In this document: one piece after another, positions 7,056 through 14,626 of the stretch | How the letters are laid out: each line of letters opens with the position of its first letter | Numbering within the stretch: position 1 is the first letter of the stretch | NCBI GenBank assembly: GCA_027083115.1 | Contig: JALWQN010000093.1 | Coordinates: forward strand, 1-15,993 | Length of the DNA stretch: 15,993 nt | Origin: Desulfurococcales archaeon | GTDB taxonomy: Archaea > Thermoproteota > Thermoprotei_A > Sulfolobales > NBVN01 | Reading direction: 5' to 3' | The notes under the pieces: model-generated | Databases searched by the model: none | Told to the model about the DNA's origin: nothing | What the model saw: only the letters and a program-made list of their open reading frames with translations | Made by a program: the position numbers and the translations under genes

Positions 7056-7802
7056 TTAATCACCCACGACCGACCTATATAGTAGCTCCACTATGTGATA
7101 AACAGGTAACTCACCGATTTTCCCTTCGGATCTCAGCGCCTGAGCCCCTTTACCTAAAGTTAGTGTGCAGTTAGGGCATATAGTGATTAGGGCATCGACG
7201 TTAAGTGGCACAACATCATTAAGCACCCGATCTACCGATATTTCCTTACTTAGCTCAGGAAGTACCGCACTAACTAGTCCTCCCCCACCACAGCAACGGG
7301 TTAACCTACCTGAGACGTCCTCGGGCATATCCACGAACTTAAGGCCTGGAATGCTCTTCAGGACTTCCCTAGGCTCAATAACGTGATTCAGGTACCTAGC
7401 AAATATGCATGAATCCTGGTACGTTACGCGCATATTGACGGGTACCCTATACTTTATTCTTCCTTGCCTTAACTCATTCCTCCAGAAATCCACTATATGG
7501 AGTACTGGAGTGAGTAAAGGAATACCGTACTTATTATAGAAGTACGTAAGGGTTCTCGTGCAGTTAGGGCATAAAGTAACCATGACGTCAGCTTTCACTT
7601 CATTAACCATTTTCTGCAGTTTCTTCGCGTTTTCCTTAAAGCCATCAACATCCCCTATAAATAGGTATGGTGCTCCACAACATACTTCATTATCTAGTGT
7701 TATGACCTCATGCCCTAAGGCCTTAAGGAGTCCAAAGGCCTTATCCCCTATGGCGGGTTTGTCAAGCCTCGCTTTACATCCCTTAAACAGGAGGACCCGC
7801 AC
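7056..7802 (-). CDS. lutA: LutA-like CCG-domain subunit of lactate oxidation
   Basis: A protein of 248 aa with two cysteine-rich CCG domains, as in LutA/LldE and the HdrB/GlpC group. Domain one has C9, CCG 41-43 and CPNC 78-81. Domain two has C132, CCG 170-172 (in RCCGGGGLVS) and CPNC 209-212. Such domains bind unusual 4Fe-4S clusters and act in electron transfer with LutB. The length matches LutA (about 240 aa). The start is GTG 7802, with GAGGCG about 7 bases upstream and a TATA-like box further up. It is the first gene of a two-gene unit, and its stop is followed by the lutB ATG one base later. Homology alone cannot fully separate it from HdrB-like or GlpC-like proteins. The LutB partner and the lactaldehyde-producing genes upstream favour lactate oxidation. 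Confidence 0.85.
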   Translation of the reverse strand: MRVLLFKGCKARLDKPAIGDKAFGLLKALGHEVITLDNEVCCGAPYLFIGDVDGFKENAKKLQKMVNEVKADVMVTLCPNCTRTLTYFYNKYGIPLLTPVLHIVDFWRNELRQGRIKYRVPVNMRVTYQDSCIFARYLNHVIEPREVLKSIPGLKFVDMPEDVSGRLTRCCGGGGLVSAVLPELSKEISVDRVLNDVVPLNVDALITICPNCTLTLGKGAQALRSEGKIGELPVYHIVELLYRSVVGD

Positions 7803-7833
7803 CAGTTTTCGCCTCGCGTATCCTATTGAAGTA

Positions 7834-7843
7834 ATTATTAAAA
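7834..7843 (-). promoter_or_regulatory. TATA-like box for lutA-lutB
   Basis: On the minus strand GGTTTTAATAATTAC lies about 37 bases upstream of the lutA GTG. A start of transcription about 25-27 bases downstream would give a leader of about 10 nt holding the GAGGCG ribosome site. A second A/T block (TTTTTAGA, about 7870) is a weaker alternative. Confidence 0.35.
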
Positions 7844-7917
7844 CCGTTATCGATGTTAAGCACGTCTAAAAATTTTGTTACTTCAGCTTAATTAAGTATG
7901 TGTTGAGGTAACTTCCT

Positions 7918-7943
7918 CATAATTAAGTAGTAAGTTAATTATG
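7918..7943. promoter_or_regulatory. perfect 9-bp inverted repeat between AOR and lutA
   Basis: CATAATTAA (7918-7926) and TTAATTATG (7935-7943) are perfect inverted copies separated by 8 bases. The repeat lies 18 bases past the AOR stop and about 115 bases upstream of lutA. Read on the minus strand, a T-rich stretch (ATTATTTTTCC) precedes it. A related repeat sits in the same relative position after the kinase gene (10580-10600), and both carry CCAGCAT at the proximal arm. It may be an operator or part of a terminator. Confidence 0.4.
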
Positions 7944-7960
7944 CTGGAAAAATAATTAAT

Positions 7961-9832
7961 TTACTCTACCTTAACACCTAATTTGCTGGCGTATTCTGCT
8001 ATACCTAATGACTCAAGGACTTCCTTACGTGGTACACCTCTTTCGTCCCAACCCATGAATTCGTAGTACTCATTAAGCATGGTTTCTAGATCGACAGTCT
8101 GTCCTGCACTGCCTCCTTCCCTCAGAGGTTCTTTTAAGAATCTCTCTGGTAGTGTGTCGTCCTTCCTGCTTATTCCGTTAGCGTTATTGAATAGTCTCTT
8201 AAGCATGAAGACTCGTTTGCCTACCTCCATAAGCATTGGGAGGGTTTTCTTTATTCCTGTCGCGAACGTGTATAGGCCGGCTACATGAGCTGGGGGTATC
8301 TCAACAAACTTGCATACACCTACGGATTCCTGGACCTCACTCCATATCATCATTGTAGCAACCATCCATCCCTTTCCTTTGGTGGTAAACCTATCTACCC
8401 TCTCATATATCTTAAGGTCCTGGACTCTCTCTCCTTCCTCAATCCTGAAGAACAAACCGTATAGGTGGTCAGCACCCCTATTCGATGTCGCGTACTGGAG
8501 ACCCATTCCCTTAAAGGCTCTGGGGTCATGCATAGGTACTTCAGCACCCTTCACATTCATACAGTATTTCTCGATCCCCTTACCTATTATTTCAGAAGCT
8601 CTCTTGCATCCCTCACTCAATAACTTACCGAAGCCCTCTCTCTTACCCATCATTTCAATAAGCTTCAGTACTGTAGCTCCATCCCCCCACCTGAGCTCCA
8701 GACCACCAGTATCTTCCTTACTTATTAATCCTCTCTCATAGGACTCGAAAGCCCAAGCCAGAGTTACTCCAGCACCTATAGTGTCTAGCCCGTACCTGTT
8801 ACATAGCTCGTTAGCTTCCTTAATAATTAATGGATCACTGATCATAAGTAACGTGCCTAACGAGCCTAAGGTCTCGTATTCTGGAGCTCTTTGCTTTACT
8901 CCTTTAGCGTCTATGAGTTTCCAGCACTTAACAGGGCATGCCCAGCACCCGTAAACCCCAGTAACCATTCCTGACTCCTTGAGGGCTTTCCCGGTTAGGC
9001 GTTCAATATTCTCGAAAACTCCCTTAGTAAAGTTCTTTATTGGCATATCCCCATACTCGTAGAACTCCTGAACCTCTCCTGCAGTCCCATAAAGGGCTTG
9101 GATCTGGACTGTCGGTGAGGACATAATTAATGGTAACAGCCTTGAAAGAATGTAAGTTATTTTCCTAGTGTCCTTAACCCTTATTTTACCGCTCCCTTTA
9201 AGCACTACTGCCTTCAGGTTCTTCGAACCCATGACTGCACCCATACCTGTTCTTCCAGCAACTCTTGGGCCGTTAGGGAATGGCTCGAAAAATATGCCTG
9301 AGAGCCTAGCTAACCTCTCTCCTGCAGGACCTATTACGGCTACCCTCACGCTCCTGTCCTCCAGCTCATTCATTAATTGCTTAGCGGTTTCTATAGTGTC
9401 TAGACCCCAATACTTTGTTGCGTCCCTTAACTCAACCTCACCATCATTGATGTAGAGATACGCGGGGTTAGGGGCTTTGCCCTTAATCACTATTCCGTCA
9501 TACCCGGCCTTCTTCAGTTCAACACCCCAATATCCACCTATGTGGGACTCACCCCACGCCTGAGTGATAGGGGACTTAGCGACAATTACGTGTCGGCTGC
9601 TTGAATAAACTGGCGTGCCAGTCAGTGCTCCAGTCATGAATATCAGTGGATTATCGGGGCTTAAGGGATCGATTTTAGGGTTAGGTATCTCATCCAGAAA
9701 TATCTTGGTTGCTATCCCTACACCACCAACATACTTATCTATTAGTTCCTCATCCAGCTCCTTAGTCCATGACTTTCCAGTGCTTAAATCAACGTAAAGG
9801 ATTTTGCCTGCATAAGCGTATAACTCCCCCAA
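7961..9832 (-). CDS. aldehyde:ferredoxin oxidoreductase (AOR family), probable lactaldehyde oxidation
   Basis: A tungsten (or molybdenum) pterin enzyme that oxidises aldehydes to acids and reduces ferredoxin, in the cytoplasm. It is 623 aa, slightly longer than Pyrococcus AOR. Residues 1-210 form the pterin-binding domain (AGKILYVDLSTG, SPITQAWGESHIGG, GRTGMGAVMGSKNLKAV). The 4Fe-4S cluster cysteines are C296, C299 and C303 in GCWACPVKC, with C507 as the fourth, matching the AOR pattern. Likely active-site residues include the Glu in APEYETLG and H456 in NRGADHLYG. The start is TTG 9832, with a G-rich run about 8 bases upstream. It follows the aldolase gene by 19 bases, so the two are one transcription unit. 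That pairing points to L-lactaldehyde as substrate (inference); other short aldehydes, or glyceraldehyde, are possible. Confidence 0.9.
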   Translation of the reverse strand: MGELYAYAGKILYVDLSTGKSWTKELDEELIDKYVGGVGIATKIFLDEIPNPKIDPLSPDNPLIFMTGALTGTPVYSSSRHVIVAKSPITQAWGESHIGGYWGVELKKAGYDGIVIKGKAPNPAYLYINDGEVELRDATKYWGLDTIETAKQLMNELEDRSVRVAVIGPAGERLARLSGIFFEPFPNGPRVAGRTGMGAVMGSKNLKAVVLKGSGKIRVKDTRKITYILSRLLPLIMSSPTVQIQALYGTAGEVQEFYEYGDMPIKNFTKGVFENIERLTGKALKESGMVTGVYGCWACPVKCWKLIDAKGVKQRAPEYETLGSLGTLLMISDPLIIKEANELCNRYGLDTIGAGVTLAWAFESYERGLISKEDTGGLELRWGDGATVLKLIEMMGKREGFGKLLSEGCKRASEIIGKGIEKYCMNVKGAEVPMHDPRAFKGMGLQYATSNRGADHLYGLFFRIEEGERVQDLKIYERVDRFTTKGKGWMVATMMIWSEVQESVGVCKFVEIPPAHVAGLYTFATGIKKTLPMLMEVGKRVFMLKRLFNNANGISRKDDTLPERFLKEPLREGGSAGQTVDLETMLNEYYEFMGWDERGVPRKEVLESLGIAEYASKLGVKVE

Positions 9833-9851
9833 GGAAAGCCCCCCATCCCAA

Positions 9852-10508
9852 TTACTTAATGCCGTACAGCTTGTAGTATAGCTCCATATCTCTTTCAGGT
9901 ACTGTAGGTGGTTCTTTTCCTAGGGCTAGAGCCACAAACTCCGCAGTAGCTGCCTCCTCAAGCGTTTCAGCAATTGCTTCAGCATCATAAAGGTTTGAAC
10001 CCATCGCAAGAACACCATGGTTCTGGAGAATTAGGGCTCTCGCACCAGTAGTTGCTTTCTCCCTAACCAATTTTGCGAGTTGGTCAGTGCCTGGGAAAGC
10101 GAAAGGCACCTTCTCAACCTTCCTTAAAACCATTACTGCCTCAACCGATATTGGTTTCAGTGAGTACCCAGCTAATGATAGTCCTAAAGTAACTGGGTTA
10201 TGTGCGTGAACCACTGCGTTAACGTCGGGTCTTACCTTATATACGGCTGCATGCATAGGCCACTCAATTGAGGGCCTCATGAATCCGTCAAGAACATTAC
10301 CTTCCAGATCAACCTTAACTAGGTCATCAGGCGTTAATTCACCCTTGAAGATGCCGCTAGGCGTTATCCAGAATTCATTAGCTCCAGGTATTCTTGCACT
10401 TACGTTGCCCCCTAAGGCAGACACGAAGCCTCTTTGGAAAAGGTTCTTCATAACCTTACATATTTCTTCCTTTAACTGATCTTCACTTGATTCGAGGCCT
10501 GTCTCCAT
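9852..10508 (-). CDS. class II L-fuculose/L-rhamnulose-1-phosphate aldolase
   Basis: A zinc aldolase of 218 aa that splits a 6-deoxyketose 1-phosphate into dihydroxyacetone phosphate and L-lactaldehyde, in the cytoplasm. It belongs to the class II aldolase/adducin family and has the length of FucA (about 215 aa). The visible catalytic set is E82 (SIEWPMH) and zinc ligands H101 and H103 (VHAHNP) and H164 (QNHGVLA), matching E73, H92, H94 and H155 of E. coli FucA. SALGGNVSAR near the N-terminus is the phosphate-binding loop. The start is ATG 10508, with a GGGAT ribosome site. It is the first gene of a pair with the AOR gene. RhaB upstream suggests rhamnulose 1-phosphate, but the sequence is FucA-like, and archaeal enzymes of this group may take both. 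Ribulose-5-phosphate epimerase activity is less likely. Confidence 0.85.
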   Translation of the reverse strand: METGLESSEDQLKEEICKVMKNLFQRGFVSALGGNVSARIPGANEFWITPSGIFKGELTPDDLVKVDLEGNVLDGFMRPSIEWPMHAAVYKVRPDVNAVVHAHNPVTLGLSLAGYSLKPISVEAVMVLRKVEKVPFAFPGTDQLAKLVREKATTGARALILQNHGVLAMGSNLYDAEAIAETLEEAATAEFVALALGKEPPTVPERDMELYYKLYGIK

Positions 10509-10540
10509 CTTTAATCCCTGCTTAGGGTTTTGGGTCAGGT

Positions 10541-10548
10541 AATAAATC
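10541..10548 (-). promoter_or_regulatory. TATA-like box for aldolase-AOR unit
   Basis: On the minus strand GATTTATTACC lies about 35 bases upstream of the aldolase ATG. Transcription would start about 10 bases before the ATG. A 23-bp inverted repeat (10552-10574) lies only a few bases upstream, at the BRE/activator position. Confidence 0.35.
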
Positions 10549-10551
10549 TTC

Positions 10552-10574
10552 TTAACTTATGTTATATGAGTTAA
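10552..10574. promoter_or_regulatory. near-perfect inverted repeat upstream of the aldolase TATA box
   Basis: TTAACTTAT (10552-10560) and ATGAGTTAA (10566-10574) pair at 8 of 9 positions around a 5-base spacer. The size and spacer match the 8-bp repeat upstream of the binding-protein gene (15891-15911), and in both the arms end in AT/AT at the spacer. It may be an operator for a dimeric regulator. Confidence 0.4.
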
Positions 10575-10579
10575 ATAAT

Positions 10580-10600
10580 CATTAAGAACAAAACTTAATG
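10580..10600. promoter_or_regulatory. perfect 7-bp inverted repeat between kinase and aldolase
   Basis: CATTAAG (10580-10586) and CTTAATG (10594-10600) are perfect inverted copies around 7 bases. It lies 18 bases past the kinase stop. On the minus strand it reads TAAATTAACCAGCATTAAG, very close to the copy after the AOR gene (TAAATTAA, 8 bases, then CCAGCATAATTAA). Confidence 0.4.
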
Positions 10601-10618
10601 CTGGTTAATTTAGGTGGT

Positions 10619-12073
10619 TTAAAAGTTACTTAAGTCAGCGATTTTTCTCCATGTATTAAGGTACTTGTCCCTAATTCCGTAGTATTCCTTAGCTAATTCG
10701 TTGTCTGGAGTTACTCGATCAACAACGTGAAGGTATTTTTCCTTAATAACTTCTATTTTTTCCACAATGCCTGAAGTTATTAGGGCAGGTATTAGGGTAC
10801 CGATAGTTATTCTCTCGCCGTAAATCACGACCTCCTTGCCGTAGATGGTGGCTCTCAGCCTGTTCCAGAACTTGTTCCTGGTTCCTCCTCCAGACAAATT
10901 AACTTGCTTTACCTTATGGTTAAATTTTTTCTCGAAGAGACTTATTAGTGAGTACTCCATGAGCGTTATGCCCGCAATTATGGCTTTAGTTATTTTTCCT
11001 ACAGCATAATTCCTTTCTCCTTCAGGCCATAAGCCTATTAAGGCTGGCGGTAGGTTAGGGTCGTAGAAGGGGCTCCTGTCTCCTGGAGGAAAGAATAAGG
11101 GTTTTGCTTCTGCTTTGCTTTCTTCAGCTAACCTTAGGGCCTTCTCTAAGTCAGTGTTCATTACCTCCTTAACGAACCAAGTTAGGAAACCTCCCGTTAA
11201 GCCTGTTGCTGTGCCTGCCAAATACCCTTTGAGGGGGTGCTTATGGTAATAAATGAATTTGTTCGGTATCATTTCGCTAGAAACGTACTTCACTACTGTG
11301 GTTGTTCCGCTATATAGGGATAGCTCACCTACGTTTAGGGCCCCACTAGCTAAGGCAGAGGCGTTACCGTCGGTCATTCCTTGATAGACCGCTGTATTAG
11401 TGAGGCCGGCATTAAGGGCTAAGGCGCTTTCGGCTTCACCGATTCTGTCACCGCATCTAGTGATTTCGGGCAGTAATTCTGTAGGTATTCCTGTTTCCTC
11501 AAATAGTGGCTTAAACCATCTTGGGTTGGGGGAGGTTATGTCTGCACCTAATTTTAGAGCGTTTGTGTAGTCCGTCTGTATTTCCTCCCACCTTTTGTTC
11601 TCAGGTGTATGAAGCCTGTAGAGAACCCATGTGGCTGCAGGAATAATCCATCTTACCTTACTAAATAATTCTGGCATTTCTTTCCTTATCTTCAGTATCT
11701 TAACTATGGGTGAACCGGGATTCAGGTTAACTCCTTTCTTCCTTAATTCCTTAACTGAATCGTAATTCTTGATTAACTCAAACCACTTTGGTTCCTGCTG
11801 GTAATACATTAGTGGTGGATGAACTGGTCTGCCGTATTCGTCCACAAGCAATATGGTGCCTGAGGTGCTGTCGACAGAAAGAATTTTTTCTTTGCCTTCA
11901 ATAATGGATTTGGCTCCCTTCAAGGAGGTTATAATTGCTTTCTCCCATTCCTTATGCGTCTGTACCTTTATTTCTGATCCTGTGCTCAGAATCATTTTTC
12001 CGTCAGGTCCGTAGATGTCTGTTTTTAAGCTGCTTGTACCTAGATCCATCCCTATAAGTAATTCTTTCTTCAT
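10619..12073 (-). CDS. FGGY-family carbohydrate kinase, sugar not certain
   Basis: A cytoplasmic ATP-dependent sugar kinase of 484 aa. The N-terminal FGGY domain starts with the phosphate loop GMDLGTSSLKTDIY (8-21). The likely catalytic base is D235 in QGMTDGNAS. The C-terminal domain has YSGTTTVVKY (254-263) and the ATP-binding NLSGGGTRNKFW (391-402). Compared with xylulokinases, the N-terminal part between residues 25 and 65 looks short. It follows rhaB by 10 bases, with GGGAGGA just before the ATG, so it is coupled to rhaB in one unit. Its sequence is nearer the xylulokinase-like branch than to RhaB. As a second kinase beside rhaB and a FucA-like aldolase it could phosphorylate L-fuculose or another ketose (inference). 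The family is certain, the substrate is not. Confidence 0.85.
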   Translation of the reverse strand: MKKELLIGMDLGTSSLKTDIYGPDGKMILSTGSEIKVQTHKEWEKAIITSLKGAKSIIEGKEKILSVDSTSGTILLVDEYGRPVHPPLMYYQQEPKWFELIKNYDSVKELRKKGVNLNPGSPIVKILKIRKEMPELFSKVRWIIPAATWVLYRLHTPENKRWEEIQTDYTNALKLGADITSPNPRWFKPLFEETGIPTELLPEITRCGDRIGEAESALALNAGLTNTAVYQGMTDGNASALASGALNVGELSLYSGTTTVVKYVSSEMIPNKFIYYHKHPLKGYLAGTATGLTGGFLTWFVKEVMNTDLEKALRLAEESKAEAKPLFFPPGDRSPFYDPNLPPALIGLWPEGERNYAVGKITKAIIAGITLMEYSLISLFEKKFNHKVKQVNLSGGGTRNKFWNRLRATIYGKEVVIYGERITIGTLIPALITSGIVEKIEVIKEKYLHVVDRVTPDNELAKEYYGIRDKYLNTWRKIADLSNF

Positions 12074-12083
12074 TCCTCCCTCA

Positions 12084-13574
12084 CTACTCTGTTTCCTCAG
12101 TTAATTCGAGGAATTTATTGTATGCATCGTCATGAATGCTTGAGTGGTTTGGTTCGTACCTCCTGAGGTTGAAGGAGTTCCTCACGTACTCCCTTAACTC
12201 CCTTAATGACCTTATGTACCCCAGGCCTACGGCCTGAATTAGGAGGTTTCCTGTTGCTGTTGCTTCACTAGGTCCGGCAATTACTGGCTTGTCGGTGAAG
12301 TCAGACACTAGTTGATTATGTAGCCAGTTCTTAGATCCGCCGCCGAATATAGCTATCTCCTTGATCCTTCTTCCCGTTAGGTCTGATACGCGTTCCAGCA
12401 CAAACCTGTACTTAAGTGCTAGGCTCTCTAGGACCAACCTAACTAACTCACCTATGGAGCTGGGCTTTCTCTGGCCTGTTTCCTCAAGGTACTTACTTAT
12501 CTCGGTAATCATGTTTTTAGGGGCTAGGAATCTGGGGTTGTCGGGATCAATGTAAGCTATGTTACCTTCGGCCTCAGCAGCCATCTTAGTTAGTTCTTCA
12601 TAGGTGTATTTCTCCCCCCTTAATTCCAGGACTCTCTTTATTTCCTGGATGAACCACATACCCTGTATGTTTCGAAGGAAGGTAATTGTGTTGAACGCAC
12701 CGCCCTCATTAGTGAAGTTGTTCTCTAAAGACTGCTTATTTATTATTGGTTCATTTAGTTCAACACCGACTAAGCTCCAGGTGCCTGAACTGATGTATGC
12801 GGAGTTCTCGTTTATCGGTGCTGCAGCTACTGCCGCAGCAGTGTCATGGGTTGCTGGTGCAATAACGCTTATTTCTGGACTTATCCCTAACTCATCAACT
12901 ATCCCCTTTGAGATCTTGCCTAAGAGGGTGCCTGGCTCTATCACCTCAGGAAAAATATTTGTTGGGAGACCCAATTCCTCCAGGATTTCGTAGGACCAGT
13001 TTCTTTTTCTTGGGTCGAGAAACTGGGTTGTTGAGGCTTCCGTGAATTCAGCTGCCTTAATGCCTGAGAGCCAGTAATTAAAGATGTCTGGGATCATTAA
13101 GAAGGTCTTAGCTATTGTGAAGAGTTCAGGTGTCTCAAGAAGCCTTGAGTAAATTTGGTAGAGGGTATTTATTGGGGTGAACTGAATTCCTGTCCTCATA
13201 TATATTTTTTCTCGGCTGATTTTTGAGAGTAATGTCTTCATTGCCTTAAGATTGCTTGGGTCCCTGTAAGATCTGGGGATAGCTATGAGTTCCCCATTGC
13301 TTCCAATTAAACCGTAATCTACGCCCCAAGTGTCTACGCCTACGGAAACTACTTTATTCCCGTACTGATTGAAGGCCTTAACTAGAGATCTCTTTATTTC
13401 GCTCCATAGAGCCAGTATACTCCAGTAAAGGTGGTTATTCACCCTTATTGGGGAGTTAGGGAATCGGTGAATCTCTTGTAACTTTATTTTCTTGTGTTCT
13501 ACATCTATTTCCCCAGTTATTGCTCTCCCGCTACTGGCTCCCAGATCGAAGGCCAGTAGAATTTCCTTACTCAT
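12084..13574 (-). CDS. rhaB: rhamnulokinase (RhaB)
   Basis: Phosphorylates L-rhamnulose at C1 with ATP, in the cytoplasm. It is 496 aa, the usual RhaB size. The phosphate loop is AFDLGASSGRAI (8-19). The sugar-binding segment GVDTWGVDYGL (79-89) is typical of RhaB. The catalytic base is D244 in ATHDTAAAVAAAP (D237 in E. coli RhaB), followed by SSGTWSLVG (262-270), RNIQGMWFIQE (301-311) and the ATP loop FGGGSKNWL (410-418). I chose ATG 13574 because GGGTGA lies about 5 bases upstream and homology begins at once. A longer frame to 13652 would overlap the mutarotase-like gene and adds 26 unlike residues. It is second in a unit of mutarotase, rhaB and FGGY kinase. RhaB-type motifs make the sugar assignment fairly strong; no rhamnose isomerase is in view. 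Confidence 0.85.
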   Translation of the reverse strand: MSKEILLAFDLGASSGRAITGEIDVEHKKIKLQEIHRFPNSPIRVNNHLYWSILALWSEIKRSLVKAFNQYGNKVVSVGVDTWGVDYGLIGSNGELIAIPRSYRDPSNLKAMKTLLSKISREKIYMRTGIQFTPINTLYQIYSRLLETPELFTIAKTFLMIPDIFNYWLSGIKAAEFTEASTTQFLDPRKRNWSYEILEELGLPTNIFPEVIEPGTLLGKISKGIVDELGISPEISVIAPATHDTAAAVAAAPINENSAYISSGTWSLVGVELNEPIINKQSLENNFTNEGGAFNTITFLRNIQGMWFIQEIKRVLELRGEKYTYEELTKMAAEAEGNIAYIDPDNPRFLAPKNMITEISKYLEETGQRKPSSIGELVRLVLESLALKYRFVLERVSDLTGRRIKEIAIFGGGSKNWLHNQLVSDFTDKPVIAGPSEATATGNLLIQAVGLGYIRSLRELREYVRNSFNLRRYEPNHSSIHDDAYNKFLELTEETE

Positions 13575-13596
13575 GGTTTCACCCAACGTTAATGAA

Positions 13597-14526
13597 TCAT
13601 CCGCAGCCTGAATTTCTTGTGAGTTTATTAATGGCTTGATCCAGTTCATCATCCGTAAGACTTAACTCGTGGATTTCCGTAAGCCTCCAGTTCTCTACAT
13701 GGGTGTTAACGTCACCAGGCAAAACCTCTCTCAAAGGCCCCAGAGTCTCCAGCTCCAGGAAATCCTTATTCGTGAATGCCTCCACATACACACCATAGTC
13801 AGGGTATTCGTTCCTTAAGCGACTGAAGGACTTCAGGAACAGCTTACCCTTTACATAGTAAGCGGTCCAGTACGGGTATGCGCTCGCACCAATCTTCACT
13901 GGTTCAGTAATGCTTGGGTCTTGCTTCAGGAGAATATAGCGAGACGTGAAGGTTAATCGCTCGTCATCTAATTTTGTGTATGGCCATAAGGACAGAATTC
14001 TGTCTGGCAGAAGCCCTCCCTCATCTGCTTTATGTGGCCATACCGGGATCATTGCTGATCCTCCCTTAGTCATTACTGAAAGAGCCCAGCAGGAAAACCT
14101 TATTGGCCACCGCCCAATATTCTTTATTTCATGAGTTACTGTTAGGCTGTAGCTGTCTGGACCTTGCTTCAACCTAATAGCTTTCCTAACCGAGTTCTTC
14201 GGTTCTGGATTACCAAGAATAACTATTTCGTTATCCTCCTCAATTAATTTAATTGGCTCATTATCAAGGGAATAACTTCTGGACATGGCTTCTGGCGATA
14301 CCCATAACCTATGGCCTCCATATATTTTCCAGATGCCTTCCGGCGTCTGGATGCTGAAGTCCGGCACCACACCAAATACGTTGTCTTCTTCCTTACCGCT
14401 TAAAGACAAATGCATTATTCTTGGACCAATGTTTGTTGCTATACCCACAACTAATTTCCCGAACCTGAAGTACTTTACTTTCAACCCACCTATGGTTTCC
14501 TCCTTCAGTAACTCCAAATCCTCCAC
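13597..14526 (-). CDS. galactose-mutarotase-like protein (DUF4380-type)
   Basis: A cytoplasmic protein of about 309 aa with the beta-rich fold of aldose mutarotases. Typical pieces are VVGIATNIGPRIMHLSL (about 25-41), IYGGHRLWVSPE (68-79), TVTHEIKNIG and RFSCWALSVM, and PYWTAYYVKGKLFLKSF near residues 218-234. The GGHRLWxxPE motif and the length point to the DUF4380 branch. No signal peptide is seen. It stands first in a unit, 22 bases before rhaB, so a role in anomer conversion or epimerisation of the imported sugar fits (inference). The start is unclear. GTG 14526 has no spaced ribosome site. The TTG three codons later (14517) follows GGGGTG by about 6 bases and is a good alternative. The protein ends with a polar tail (SLTDDELDQAINKL) beyond the fold. 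Confidence 0.7.
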   Translation of the reverse strand: MEDLELLKEETIGGLKVKYFRFGKLVVGIATNIGPRIMHLSLSGKEEDNVFGVVPDFSIQTPEGIWKIYGGHRLWVSPEAMSRSYSLDNEPIKLIEEDNEIVILGNPEPKNSVRKAIRLKQGPDSYSLTVTHEIKNIGRWPIRFSCWALSVMTKGGSAMIPVWPHKADEGGLLPDRILSLWPYTKLDDERLTFTSRYILLKQDPSITEPVKIGASAYPYWTAYYVKGKLFLKSFSRLRNEYPDYGVYVEAFTNKDFLELETLGPLREVLPGDVNTHVENWRLTEIHELSLTDDELDQAINKLTRNSGCG

Positions 14527-14599
14527 CCCTAACTAACCAATGACTGAGGTGACGGAAGTAAGAAAAACAATTTGTTGCTGAATAAAAGCAGTTGTCTAG

Positions 14600-14609
14600 T
14601 TTAAAAAGG
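14600..14609 (-). promoter_or_regulatory. TATA-like box for the mutarotase-rhaB-kinase unit
   Basis: On the minus strand CCTTTTTAAACT lies about 75-85 bases upstream of the mutarotase-like start. It gives a leader of roughly 50 nt, longer than for the other units. The same T-run could end the transcript of the binding-protein gene, whose stop is at 14627. I see no inverted repeat here. Confidence 0.3.
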
Positions 14610-14626
14610 TTCATTATTGTTTTGCC

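Noticed and set aside
8310..8741. 143-aa plus-strand frame inside the AOR gene
   Set aside because: It is antisense to clear AOR motifs and has no independent support.
12604..12993. 129-aa plus-strand frame inside rhaB
   Set aside because: It is antisense to conserved RhaB motifs and has no known features.
13575..13652. 26-residue N-terminal extension of RhaB
   Set aside because: It would overlap the mutarotase-like gene, and a ribosome site sits just before the ATG at 13574, where homology starts.
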